64,000 nt of DNA from the NCBI GenBank assembly GCA_001464455.1, contig LNEI01000012.1:93192-157191 (forward strand), in the 5' to 3' direction. The position numbers and the translations under genes are program-made. Shown piece after piece: positions 16,641 to 25,453 of the stretch (position 1 is the first letter of the stretch; every line of letters begins with the position of its first letter). The stretch comes from Acidobacteria bacterium Ga0077534 (GTDB lineage: Bacteria > Acidobacteriota > Blastocatellia > Pyrinomonadales > Pyrinomonadaceae). Under the pieces are notes generated by a model, which saw only the letters and a program-made list of their open reading frames with translations, made no database searches and was not told the origin of the DNA.

Positions 16641-19600
16641 ATGCAGTGGTTAGCCGAAGTTTGTGTTCATAGGCCCGTTTTTGCTACGGTGATCGTCCTT
16701 TTTATGACGGTTGTCGGCGGGTTTAGTTTTTTTACACTTGGCGTTGACCGTTTTCCGAAGATCGACCTGCCGACGATCTCAGTGCGAACGGGAAATCCCG
16801 GCGCGGCGCCGGAAGAGATCGAGACGGAGATCACCGACATCATCGAAGGGGCGCTTAACACGGTTCCGGGTGTCGAAGAGATGCGTTCGTCCTCTTCGCG
16901 TGGCAGTTCCAACGTAACCCTTACCTTTAATCTGGAAAAAGATCCCGATGTCGCTTTCCAGGAAGTACAGCAGAAGCTAAGTTCTGTCGCCAACAATTTG
17001 CCCGAAACAGCCGATCCGCCGGTCGCACAGAAGGCGGATCCTGATTCGCAGCCGATCCTGATGTACACGATCAGTGCTCCGCGAGACGTGGTCGAATTGT
17101 CCGAACAGGTTGAGCTTCTTGTTCAAAAACGTATCGAAAGTGCCGACGGTGTCGCTGAGGTTTTCATGTGGGGATCGCGCACGCCCCAGATACGGGTCAG
17201 CGTAAACCCCGACCGCTTGCGTGCTTATAATCTTGCGGTTACTGAAGTTACCGCGGCCATTCGTGCTCAGAATCAGGAAGTTCCCGGCGGCAATATCATC
17301 GAAGGTCAGCGTACGCTCGGCGTCAGGACCATGAGTAAGCTGACGCGGGTCGAAGATTTTAATGAGATCGTTATCGCTACGCGAAACGGTTTTCCGATCA
17401 AGATCAAAGATATTGGTAATGTCTCGAAAACGGGCGGCGAGCCTTCGTCAGCGGCCTCCCTCGACGGAGTGACATCGGTTTCGGTCGGGGTTAGAAAGCA
17501 GGCCGGTGCAAACACGATCGCGGTCATCAATAATGTAAAGTCGCGAATGGCGACGATCATTCCGAACCTCCCGGCGGATATGAAGGTCGCTGTTATTCGC
17601 GATCAATCTGAGTTCATTCAAAACTCGCTCACGGCGATCGAGGAACATCTCGTCCTCGGCGGACTTTTTGCGGCCATCATTGTTTTCCTTTTTCTTTGGA
17701 ACTTCCGCTCAACGATCATCGCGGCTCTTGCGATCCCTATCTCGATCATCGCGGCCTTCGCGGCTATTGCGGCATTTGGCTATTCGCTGAACCAAATGAC
17801 GATGCTCGCCTTGACGCTAATGGTAGGCATCGTGATCGATGACGCCATCGTCGTGCTCGAAAACATTTATCGTTTTGTCGAAGAGAAGGGAATGGACCCT
17901 TATCAGGCGGCGATCGAGGGAACGCGCGAGATCGGGCTGCCGGTTTTGGCGACCACTCTCTCTCTGCTTGCGGTATTTATCCCGGTCGGTTTCATGACCG
18001 GGATCGTCGGCCGCTTTATGTCTTCGTTCGGCCTAACGTCAGCGGCGGCGATCGGAGTTTCGCTGATCGTCTCCTTCACGCTTACGCCGATGCTTGCGGC
18101 CCGCTGGATCAAGAGGCGGCCCGAGCCCGAGGTCATAGAGAAGCGAGACGAGGAAACTGGTGAACTCATAGAGACGGCGGTCGAATCTCACTCACATGAT
18201 TCAAAGAACGGATGGTTCTACAGCAAGGTCGATGGCGGCTACACATGGCTTTTGCGGCTCGCGATGCGTTTTCGATGGGCCGTCGTAGCTATTTGTATCC
18301 TGACCGTCGCGTCGATCGTTCCGCTCTACCAATTTGTCGGCATGGCGTTCCTTCCCGACGAGGATGAATCGCTCTACCAAGTCAATCTCCGAGGCCCGCA
18401 GGGAACATCGCTCTCGGCTACGCAATCGATACTCGACCGCATTGCCAGAGATATTCGTGCCGAGGTGCCGGGCGTCAAGAATACGCTCGTACTCGCCGGA
18501 TTCGGCCGTGGTTCCGGGTCGAACAACGGATTTATTAACGTAGCTCTGGTTCCGGTATCCGAGCGAGAGAAATCGCAGGCCGATCTTATAAATCAAACTC
18601 GTGCCATCGCCCGTAAGTATTCTTCGAAAGATTACCAGGTAACCGTTTCGGCATCTTCCTCGATCGGTAACAGTCTCGGTCTCGGCCGCGGCGGCTCAGG
18701 GGTCGGTTATTACATCGCTGGCCCTGACATGGCGAAACTTACGGAATACGCCAACGCAATGGTCGAGCGAATGAAGCAAGACCCTGTTTACCGTGATCCC
18801 GACACGTCGATCGAGGTCGGAAATCCTGAGATCCGTGTTGTTATCGACAGGACCCGGGCGGCCGATATGGGCGTACGGGCGGGCGACGTGGCACAGGCGT
18901 TGAACATTCTATCGGCGGGCCAGATAACCTCGACGTTCAGCGAAGGGTCAAAACAGTACGACGTTGTCGTTCGAGCAGAAGAGCAGTATCGGCGTGACCG
19001 CAGCAATTTCAAATTCTTTACCGTCGCATCTTCAAATGGCGGACTGGTCGATCTCGAGCGTGTCGTTAAGATCGATGAAGGCATGGCCCCATCCTCGATC
19101 AACCGGCTAAATCGTCTGCGTCAGGTCACTGTCTCGGCCGGGCTGCCGCCTAATGCTTCGGAATCGGATGCGGTAGCGAAGATGCAGCAGTTTGCCAAGG
19201 ATCTGAATATGCCGGCTGAGTATATGACCGGCGTGACCGGCCAATCGAAAGAACTGCAGAAGGCGTACGAAGCATTTATGTATGCGTTCTTGCTTTCCTT
19301 TGTCTTCATGTACCTGATCCTTGCCGCCCAGTTCGAGTCGTTCATTCACCCGGTTACGATCCTTATCACGCTGCCGCTTTCGGTGCCGTTCGCATTGCTC
19401 TCGACGGCGATGGCCGGACAGACGCTGAACATGTTCTCGGCACTCGGTATCTTGCTGCTGTTCGGGATCGTAAAGAAAAACGCGATCTTGCAGATAGATC
19501 ACACAAATACGCTTCGGGCGAAGGGGATGAATCGCTACGACGCGATCATTCAAGCCAATCGCGACCGCTTGCGTCCGATCCTGATGACGACGCTCGCACT

Positions 19601-19868
19601 CGTGGCGGGAATGATCCCGTTAACACTTGGAACCGGAGCAGGCGCCGCAACAAACAAATCTATCGGCATTTTGGTCGTTGGCGGCCAGTCGATGTGCTTG
19701 ATCCTTACGCTCCTTGCAGTGCCGGTGTTTTACTCGATATTTGACGATGCTCAGGAATCTACGCTGTGGAAGAGAATGTCCGGTGGCATCCGTAGTATTT
19801 TTGCCTCATTTAGGCGATCCAAACGATCCGGTACCGAAACTACGGGCGGAAGTGAGGCCGTTGGTTAG
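16641..19868 (+). CDS. RND efflux permease, HAE1-type inner-membrane pump
   Basis: 1075 residues, the usual size for this family. It opens MQWLAEVCVHRPVFATVIVL (TM1), then the first porter region with RFPKIDLPTISVRTGNPGAA. TM4 carries the proton-relay pair in VGIVIDDAIVVLENIYRF. The second half repeats the fold (FRWAVVAICILTVASIVPLY; later FMYLILAAQFESFIHP and LGILLLFGIVKKNAILQIDH). A charged loop between the halves (about 495-530) is Glu/His-rich. It should export drugs or lipophilic compounds by proton antiport together with the adaptor and TolC protein. The substrate is not predictable. The start is set by the first Met before TM1; an inverted-repeat arm occupies the leader. Confidence 0.94.
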   Translation: MQWLAEVCVHRPVFATVIVLFMTVVGGFSFFTLGVDRFPKIDLPTISVRTGNPGAAPEEIETEITDIIEGALNTVPGVEEMRSSSSRGSSNVTLTFNLEKDPDVAFQEVQQKLSSVANNLPETADPPVAQKADPDSQPILMYTISAPRDVVELSEQVELLVQKRIESADGVAEVFMWGSRTPQIRVSVNPDRLRAYNLAVTEVTAAIRAQNQEVPGGNIIEGQRTLGVRTMSKLTRVEDFNEIVIATRNGFPIKIKDIGNVSKTGGEPSSAASLDGVTSVSVGVRKQAGANTIAVINNVKSRMATIIPNLPADMKVAVIRDQSEFIQNSLTAIEEHLVLGGLFAAIIVFLFLWNFRSTIIAALAIPISIIAAFAAIAAFGYSLNQMTMLALTLMVGIVIDDAIVVLENIYRFVEEKGMDPYQAAIEGTREIGLPVLATTLSLLAVFIPVGFMTGIVGRFMSSFGLTSAAAIGVSLIVSFTLTPMLAARWIKRRPEPEVIEKRDEETGELIETAVESHSHDSKNGWFYSKVDGGYTWLLRLAMRFRWAVVAICILTVASIVPLYQFVGMAFLPDEDESLYQVNLRGPQGTSLSATQSILDRIARDIRAEVPGVKNTLVLAGFGRGSGSNNGFINVALVPVSEREKSQADLINQTRAIARKYSSKDYQVTVSASSSIGNSLGLGRGGSGVGYYIAGPDMAKLTEYANAMVERMKQDPVYRDPDTSIEVGNPEIRVVIDRTRAADMGVRAGDVAQALNILSAGQITSTFSEGSKQYDVVVRAEEQYRRDRSNFKFFTVASSNGGLVDLERVVKIDEGMAPSSINRLNRLRQVTVSAGLPPNASESDAVAKMQQFAKDLNMPAEYMTGVTGQSKELQKAYEAFMYAFLLSFVFMYLILAAQFESFIHPVTILITLPLSVPFALLSTAMAGQTLNMFSALGILLLFGIVKKNAILQIDHTNTLRAKGMNRYDAIIQANRDRLRPILMTTLALVAGMIPLTLGTGAGAATNKSIGILVVGGQSMCLILTLLAVPVFYSIFDDAQESTLWKRMSGGIRSIFASFRRSKRSGTETTGGSEAVG

Positions 19869-19875
19869 ATTGCAG

Positions 19876-21576
19876 ATGTTTTTGTTTTTTAGCAGATTAA
19901 GGTTGAGTTGCGCCCTTCGGGCGGGAATACTTTGCGCGTTTTCGCTGATTTCTATATCGACGGTTTTCACCCAAACGCCGACACCTGGCCCCACGGCTAC
20001 GCCAGTAGATCCCATGCCTGTACAACCGGCGGTTCCTTCTACCGCTCGCCCGATGCCTAGTGGCGAACGCGTCGGGGTCTCAGTCGATGATCAGCTTCCG
20101 CTTACCCTCGATCAGGCGATCGAGATGGCGCTCAAGAACAATAACAACATTGACGCCTCGCGAAATGATGCCCAGATAAGCGACATAAGCCTGGACGGAG
20201 CCCGTGGAGCGTATGATCCGCTGCTGATCTCAGAGAGTTATTATGAGCGGCTAACGACCCCGACTGCTTCGCTGATCGGCGGTGCGGTCAACGGTTCGGT
20301 CACGCAAACCCGCTGGTTTGGTTCGGGAGGCGTTACCGGCCTATCGCCCTACGCCGGCGGAAACTACGCGGCGGTATTCAACTCTTCGAGAACAACGACC
20401 AGCAATACGAACTCGTTCCTGAACCCTCAGTTTCCGTCGTCTCTGGTTCTCTCGTACACGCAGCCGCTTTGGAGAAACCGTCGGATCGACAGTACCAGAC
20501 GCTCGATCGAGATCGCCAAGAAGAACATAAATATCTCGGATTCTCAACTCCGGCTGCAGGCTATCGGGGTTGTGAATAGTGTCGAGCAGGCTTACTGGGA
20601 TCTGGTTTTTGCTTTACGCAATCAGCAGGTGCAGGTTGAAAACCTCAGGCAGGCGAAGGAGCAGTTTGACAGCAATCGGCGGCAGGTCGAGCGTGGTGTT
20701 CTCGCACCGATCGAACTGGTGGCTGCGAATGCTCAGATATCGACTTTCGAACAGGATGTCTTTCAGGGGCAAGAGGCCATAACGCGGGCTGAGAATACCC
20801 TGAAAACATTGCTGCTGCCCGATCGAACCGCAGCCGAATGGTCGAGAGCCTTGATGCCGGTCACTCCGATAGGCCTCAACGTACCGCAGATCGGGCTTGA
20901 GATAGCGGTTAACGAAGCTCTCAAGAACCGTCCTGAGATCGCCCAGCTGCAAACAGTCGCAGAAATAAATTCCATTGATCAGGATTTCTTCCGGAACCAA
21001 ACCAAACCGCAGATCGATCTCGTAGGCTCGTATACCCTGCAGGGGTTGGCGGGTACGGAAACGCCTGCTGCCATTAACCCGGCAACCGGACTCAGTCGAG
21101 TACCGCCAAATCTCGTCGGAGGGTACTTTTCCTCTCTCGGCAATCTCGCGGCCGTTGATTATCCGTCGTTTCGAGTCGGTGTTACGGTCTCGCTACCTTG
21201 GGGGAACCGGATCGCGAAGGCGAATCTCGCCCGATCACAGGTCGAGTCAAACAGGATCGCGAATGATCGGGCTCAGATCGAGCAGATCATCGTCGCTGAA
21301 GTTCGAAATGCCCTTCAGGCACTCCGATCCGCCGAATCGCGATTGGCGTCTGCCACCGATGCCAGAGTCGCAGACGAAGAGTTGTACGCAAGCGAACAGC
21401 GTCAATTCCGTGCCGGAACGTCCACTTTTTACCTTGTCCTCCAGCGACAGACCGATCTCGCCCTTTCTCGTGCTCGCGAGCTGCAGGCAAGAACGGACCT
21501 CAACAAGGCGATCTCCGAATTCCAAAGGTCCATCGGAAATACGCTCGGTGCGAACAGCGTTACGGTTTCGAAGTAA
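19876..21576 (+). CDS. TolC family outer-membrane efflux channel
   Basis: 566 residues from the ATG at 19876. The frame runs open well into the permease gene, but MFLFFSRLRLSCALRAGILC with LISISTVFTQ makes a signal peptide. A TTG at 19861 is an alternative. After a Pro/Thr linker come two OEP repeats: LTLDQAIEMALKNNNNIDAS at about 75 and, in the second half, GLEIAVNEALKNRPEIAQLQ. Long coiled-coil segments follow each (VVNSVEQAYWDLVFALRNQQ and DRAQIEQIIVAEVRNALQAL). It forms the trimeric outer-membrane exit duct for the pump encoded just upstream. Last gene of the operon; a convergent regulator gene ends 9 bp after its stop. Confidence 0.93.
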   Translation: MFLFFSRLRLSCALRAGILCAFSLISISTVFTQTPTPGPTATPVDPMPVQPAVPSTARPMPSGERVGVSVDDQLPLTLDQAIEMALKNNNNIDASRNDAQISDISLDGARGAYDPLLISESYYERLTTPTASLIGGAVNGSVTQTRWFGSGGVTGLSPYAGGNYAAVFNSSRTTTSNTNSFLNPQFPSSLVLSYTQPLWRNRRIDSTRRSIEIAKKNINISDSQLRLQAIGVVNSVEQAYWDLVFALRNQQVQVENLRQAKEQFDSNRRQVERGVLAPIELVAANAQISTFEQDVFQGQEAITRAENTLKTLLLPDRTAAEWSRALMPVTPIGLNVPQIGLEIAVNEALKNRPEIAQLQTVAEINSIDQDFFRNQTKPQIDLVGSYTLQGLAGTETPAAINPATGLSRVPPNLVGGYFSSLGNLAAVDYPSFRVGVTVSLPWGNRIAKANLARSQVESNRIANDRAQIEQIIVAEVRNALQALRSAESRLASATDARVADEELYASEQRQFRAGTSTFYLVLQRQTDLALSRARELQARTDLNKAISEFQRSIGNTLGANSVTVSK

Positions 21577-21584
21577 GCAGCGAG

Positions 21585-22319
21585 CTAATTGTGCTTTGCT
21601 TCGTATTTCTTGATCAGTTTCTTATGCTGTTCGGTCTCTAGCTGGTAGCACTCACACGCGAATCCCTCGAGGCCTTTCCTATCCAAAAGCGTTATTTTCC
21701 CGCGGGTATATTTGATCAGCTCTTTTGACTGAAGAGCTGACGCGGCTAGCGAAACCGTTTCCCGCCGGACGCCGATCGCATGAGCTATCTGTTCATGAGT
21801 CAAACGGATCAAGTCAGTCTCTTGAAGATCATGCATTCGAAGTAAAAGACGACAAAGCTGCTGCTCTACCGAGTGGAGCCGGTTACAAACGGCCGATTGA
21901 GTTATCTGCGCTAACAGCGATTGAGCGAAGTAGAGGCACATGTCCTGAAAGTCGCCGCACTCGCCGAATTCATCTTTGACCGCGGGTGCCGCCATTCGGT
22001 AGGCGTTCCCTGAGCGGTAAACGACCGCCCGGGTCGACGTAGGAGTGTCGCCCATGATAGCCGAGACCCCGATCATGCCTTGTTTACCGATCAAACCTAC
22101 CTCCATCGAAACTCCCGTGTCGGATTCGTAGAGCAATAGGATCAACGAGGTGGTGGGGAAATATATGTACCTGCCTTTAGTTTCTGCTTCATACAGAACC
22201 TCGCCGGCCTTTAACTCGACGTTTTCGAGGCCACTCCGTATCTTCAGGAACTCATTTGTGGGCAGGGCGGCGAGCAACTGGTTGCACAGCGCGTCGTCCA
22301 TTTGGTTCGTTGGCGGCAT
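21585..22319 (-). CDS. Crp/Fnr family transcriptional regulator
   Basis: A 244-residue protein. The N-terminal cyclic-nucleotide-binding-like beta roll (about 20-140) contains LKAGEVLYEAETKGRYIYFP and VSMEVGLIGKQGMIGVSAIM. It lacks the full phosphate-binding cassette that would point to cAMP. The C-terminal winged helix has LTHEQIAHAIGVRRETVSLA as recognition helix region, then LQSKELIKYTRGKITLLDRK. Cys residues (ECGDFQDMC, CNRL, CECYQL) are present, but their spacing does not match an Fnr Fe-S cluster. The ligand is unknown. It is convergent with the efflux operon, so a regulatory link to that operon is only possible, not shown. Confidence 0.88.
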   Translation of the reverse strand: MPPTNQMDDALCNQLLAALPTNEFLKIRSGLENVELKAGEVLYEAETKGRYIYFPTTSLILLLYESDTGVSMEVGLIGKQGMIGVSAIMGDTPTSTRAVVYRSGNAYRMAAPAVKDEFGECGDFQDMCLYFAQSLLAQITQSAVCNRLHSVEQQLCRLLLRMHDLQETDLIRLTHEQIAHAIGVRRETVSLAASALQSKELIKYTRGKITLLDRKGLEGFACECYQLETEQHKKLIKKYEAKHN

Positions 22320-22549
22320 CGATCAAATATTCTCCTGATAGTGGTCGCGGTCGCCCGCGTTCGACAGCTAAATATATCTTTATCTCGGCCTTAATGGAAA
22401 CAAAGGAAGGTTGTGGGAGAATCAGAATTTCAACATATTGCCTGCAGGATGGTCAGTGAGGCAGCTAACATAAGGGCGAAATTTGCAAATTCATGAAACT
22501 TTTTCGTTTCGCATTCGAATTACTTACTTAATTCTAATCAGGAGCAGGA

Positions 22550-23959
22550 ATGAGAAAAATTCTTTACACGCTAGTCGTCGCCGTGGTTTTGATATCGGGG
22601 ACATCCGCGCCGCTTCACGCTCAGGCGTCAAAGGCGACGGGTATCAAAGTACCTGTTACTTACTACAAATTGCCGAATGGGCTCAAGGTCGTGCTTTCAC
22701 CCGAACGCTCGGCTCCTCTTGTGACAGTTGCGGTCTATTACAACATCGGTTTTCGCATCGAACCTCGCAACCGCACCGGCTTTGCCCATCTTTTTGAGCA
22801 TCTGATGTTTCAGGGGTCAAAAAATCTCGGAAAGCTTGAGTTTATTAAGCTGGTCGAGAGCAATGGCGGCGTGCTGAACGGTTCGACGCGCTTTGATTTT
22901 ACAAACTATTTTGCTGTCGTACCGGCCCACAAAACCGAGACGCTCCTTTGGGCCGAAGCCGACAGAATGCGCGGGCTTGATATCACTCAGGAGAACCTCG
23001 TCAATCAGCAGGGCGTCGTCGCAAATGAAGTAAAGGTAAACGTCCTGAATCAGCCGTACGGGGCTTTCCCGTGGATCGACCTGCCGATGGCGGCGTTTAC
23101 CAATTGGTACAACGCTCATAACTTCTACGGTGACCTCAAAGACCTCGAGGCAGCGACGCTAGAAGATGCCAAGGCATTTGCCACCAAATATTACCAGCCA
23201 CAAAACGCTGTACTCGTCGTGACTGGCGATATTGAAGAAGCGGAAGTAAAGCGGTGGGTCGATAAGTACTTTTCGGGTATTCCATCTCAACCGGCCGAGG
23301 CTTTGCCTGATATCAATGAACCGAGGCAGGAGCAGGAAAAAACAGTTTCCCGAACGGACAAATTGGCAAAGAAACCAGCCGTCGGCTTTGGGTATCAAAT
23401 GCCGAAACGCGGAACGCCTGAGTATTACGCGATGGGCTTGATCGATCAAATATTGCTCCAGGGCGAGGATAGTTTGCTGTACCAGGAACTGGTCAAGAAT
23501 AAGAACTATACGAGTGGCCTGAACGGCGGTATTAACGGCTATCTCGGCAACATGTTCAACTACAACGGCCCAATGCTCTTCAGCGTCGATCTGATCCATG
23601 ATGAGAAAGCAACCCCCGCACAGATTCTCGCCTCAGCGGACCAGGTGATCGAAGTCATGCAGTCCAAGCCCGTTGATCAGCGTTTGATCGACCGAGCCAT
23701 CGTAAAGCTCCGCAGCGGCCTCTATGACACGATGACGCAGTTCGGAGGATTTGGCAGGGCGGACCTGCTGGCCAGCTTTGCCCTGTTCGACGACAAACCC
23801 GACAACATAAACATGATCGAAGAGAATTTTCGCAAGGTAACACCGGCCCTGATCCAGAAAACGGCCAAAGAATACCTCCGGAAAACCAACCGCACGGTAG
23901 TAGTCCTCAACATCGAGAAACCAGCCGCTACTACTACTGCTACGGGAGGTGCGAAGTAA
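22550..23959 (+). CDS. M16 family zinc metallopeptidase, catalytic partner
   Basis: A 469-residue secreted pitrilysin-type peptidase. MRKILYTLVVAVVLISGTSA with cleavage near LHAQA is a signal peptide. The inverted zinc motif HXXEH is present as HLFEHLMFQGS at about 79-83, and the distal Glu lies in a helix about 75 residues on. The C-terminal M16C domain includes RTDKLAKKPAVGFGYQMPKR. M16 enzymes close as a two-halved clamshell around peptides. The second half is supplied by the next gene, whose ATG overlaps this stop codon (TAATG). Shine-Dalgarno AGGAG is well placed. Acts in the periplasm or at the outer membrane. Likely degrades peptides; substrate unknown. Confidence 0.92.
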   Translation: MRKILYTLVVAVVLISGTSAPLHAQASKATGIKVPVTYYKLPNGLKVVLSPERSAPLVTVAVYYNIGFRIEPRNRTGFAHLFEHLMFQGSKNLGKLEFIKLVESNGGVLNGSTRFDFTNYFAVVPAHKTETLLWAEADRMRGLDITQENLVNQQGVVANEVKVNVLNQPYGAFPWIDLPMAAFTNWYNAHNFYGDLKDLEAATLEDAKAFATKYYQPQNAVLVVTGDIEEAEVKRWVDKYFSGIPSQPAEALPDINEPRQEQEKTVSRTDKLAKKPAVGFGYQMPKRGTPEYYAMGLIDQILLQGEDSLLYQELVKNKNYTSGLNGGINGYLGNMFNYNGPMLFSVDLIHDEKATPAQILASADQVIEVMQSKPVDQRLIDRAIVKLRSGLYDTMTQFGGFGRADLLASFALFDDKPDNINMIEENFRKVTPALIQKTAKEYLRKTNRTVVVLNIEKPAATTTATGGAK

Positions 23960-25371
23960 TGCAATATTCGAAATTAAATATTAAAAAGCTTTTCTCGTCG
24001 TCTCTGCGTCTTGGCGTCTCTGCGGTGGTTCTTTCTGTCGTAGCGATGTCGGCCTTCGCACAGAAAGAAACGCCGCCCGCAGGCGGCCAGCCGAAGCCAT
24101 TTGTTTTCCCGAAACAGGAAACCTATACGCTCGGTAACGGTATGAAGGTGACGCTCGTTCAGTACGGATCGGTCCCGAAAGTCGCGATGCAGGCGGTCGT
24201 GCGTGCGGGTTCATTGAATGAGCGTTCGGATCAACGTTGGATATCCGACATGGTTGCAACGCTTCTAAAAGAGGGTACGACCAACAAGACTGCGGAACAG
24301 ATCGCTCTCGAAACCGCAGAAATGGGCGGCAGCATCTTTACATCTGCCGGGACGGATAAGACGACGATAGGCGGGGAGGTTTTGTCGGAATTCGATTCCA
24401 GATTTTTAACCCTTCTCGCGGATGTTTTGACCAATCCGCGCTTCGCTCCGGAAGATGTTGAGAAGGTACGGGCGAACAAGCTCCGCGAGCTAACGATCAG
24501 TCGGGCGGCTCCTGGATCGATCGCTTGGGAGAAATTCCGCAGCGTTGTATTTGCTGGCCACGCCTACAGCTCGATATACCCGACCGAGGCGGGCCTCAAA
24601 TCCTACACGCTGCAGGATATAAGAACCTTTTATTTCAATCAGTTCGGTGCGGCGAGGACGCATCTTTATGTCGCGGGGCAGTTTGATGCGGCGAAGGTGA
24701 AGACGGCGATCGAAAAGGCTTTCGGGAAATGGAAGAAAGGCCCGGACCCGATCCGAAACGTGCCGAAGATCAGCGCGAAGAGGTCGTTCGATCTGATCGA
24801 CCGTCCCGGTTCTCCGCAGTCGACGATCTATCTCGGCATGCCGGCGATGTCGCCATCCGATCCTGATTACATCAAGTTTACGGTGCTCGATTCGCTTCTC
24901 GGCAGTTCGTTTGGCTCGCGAATAACGTCGAACATACGTGAGAATAAAGGCTACACCTACTCGCCTAATAGTTTTATCTGGCACAGATATAACACGGGCT
25001 ACTGGGTCGAGAATGCCGATGTCACAACCGAACACACCGGAGCATCTATCAAAGAGATCTTATTCGAGATCGACCGGCTTAAAAATGAACCGCCGAGTGC
25101 TGCTGAATTGCAGGGGATAAAAAACTACCTGGTAGGGATCTACGTGTTGAATAATTCAACGCGTTCAGGTGTGATCGGCCAGCTTGAGAACGCAAACTAT
25201 AACGAACTGCCAAGCGATTACATCTCGTCCTACATTCAGAAACTATCAGCCGTCACGCCCGCCGACGTTACCGCTATGGCCAAAAAGTATCTTGTCCAGG
25301 AGAAAATGTCGGTCGTGGTAGTTGGTGACAAAGCAAAGATCGAAGAGCAGTTAAAGCCCTATTCCAAATAG
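23959..25371 (+). CDS. M16 family peptidase-like protein, non-catalytic partner
   Basis: A 470-residue homologue of the gene before it, starting in the overlap TAATG. It has a signal peptide (ending near AMSAFAQ). The position of the zinc motif reads RWISDMVATLLKEGT, so both His residues and the catalytic Glu are missing. The C-terminal half keeps the M16 substrate-cleft features (FNQFGAARTHLYVAGQFDAA, RENKGYTYSPNSFIWHRYNT). This active/inactive pairing is common in bacterial M16B heterodimers. It should help form the peptide chamber. The DNA coding for its signal peptide contains an intergenic-type repeat word. Confidence 0.9.
   Translation: MQYSKLNIKKLFSSSLRLGVSAVVLSVVAMSAFAQKETPPAGGQPKPFVFPKQETYTLGNGMKVTLVQYGSVPKVAMQAVVRAGSLNERSDQRWISDMVATLLKEGTTNKTAEQIALETAEMGGSIFTSAGTDKTTIGGEVLSEFDSRFLTLLADVLTNPRFAPEDVEKVRANKLRELTISRAAPGSIAWEKFRSVVFAGHAYSSIYPTEAGLKSYTLQDIRTFYFNQFGAARTHLYVAGQFDAAKVKTAIEKAFGKWKKGPDPIRNVPKISAKRSFDLIDRPGSPQSTIYLGMPAMSPSDPDYIKFTVLDSLLGSSFGSRITSNIRENKGYTYSPNSFIWHRYNTGYWVENADVTTEHTGASIKEILFEIDRLKNEPPSAAELQGIKNYLVGIYVLNNSTRSGVIGQLENANYNELPSDYISSYIQKLSAVTPADVTAMAKKYLVQEKMSVVVVGDKAKIEEQLKPYSK
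24001..24028 (+). repeat. Repeat word inside the signal-peptide coding region
   Basis: TCTCTGCGTC followed by TTGGCGTCTCTGCGGTGG is a tandem CTCTGCG/GGCGTC word of the same kind as in the intergenic elements at 47729-47980 and 56353-56421. Here it is in frame and encodes the hydrophobic core SLRLGVSAVV of the signal peptide. Confidence 0.55.
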
Positions 25372-25389
25372 AGGGGAGCCTCTTATAAA

Positions 25390-25428
25390 TATAAAAACGG
25401 CCGACTATGCAAAAGCACAGCCGGCCGT
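25390..25428 (-). terminator. Intrinsic terminator for the 778-residue repeat protein gene
   Basis: ACGGCCG (25397-25403) pairs with CGGCCGT (25422-25428), and the stem extends inward by three pairs with one wobble. On the minus strand it is followed by a T-rich run (TTTTTATATTT). It lies in the 82-bp gap between convergent genes. Confidence 0.7.
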
Positions 25429-25453
25429 CCTCATTGGTAGGAGAAGATTTGCC

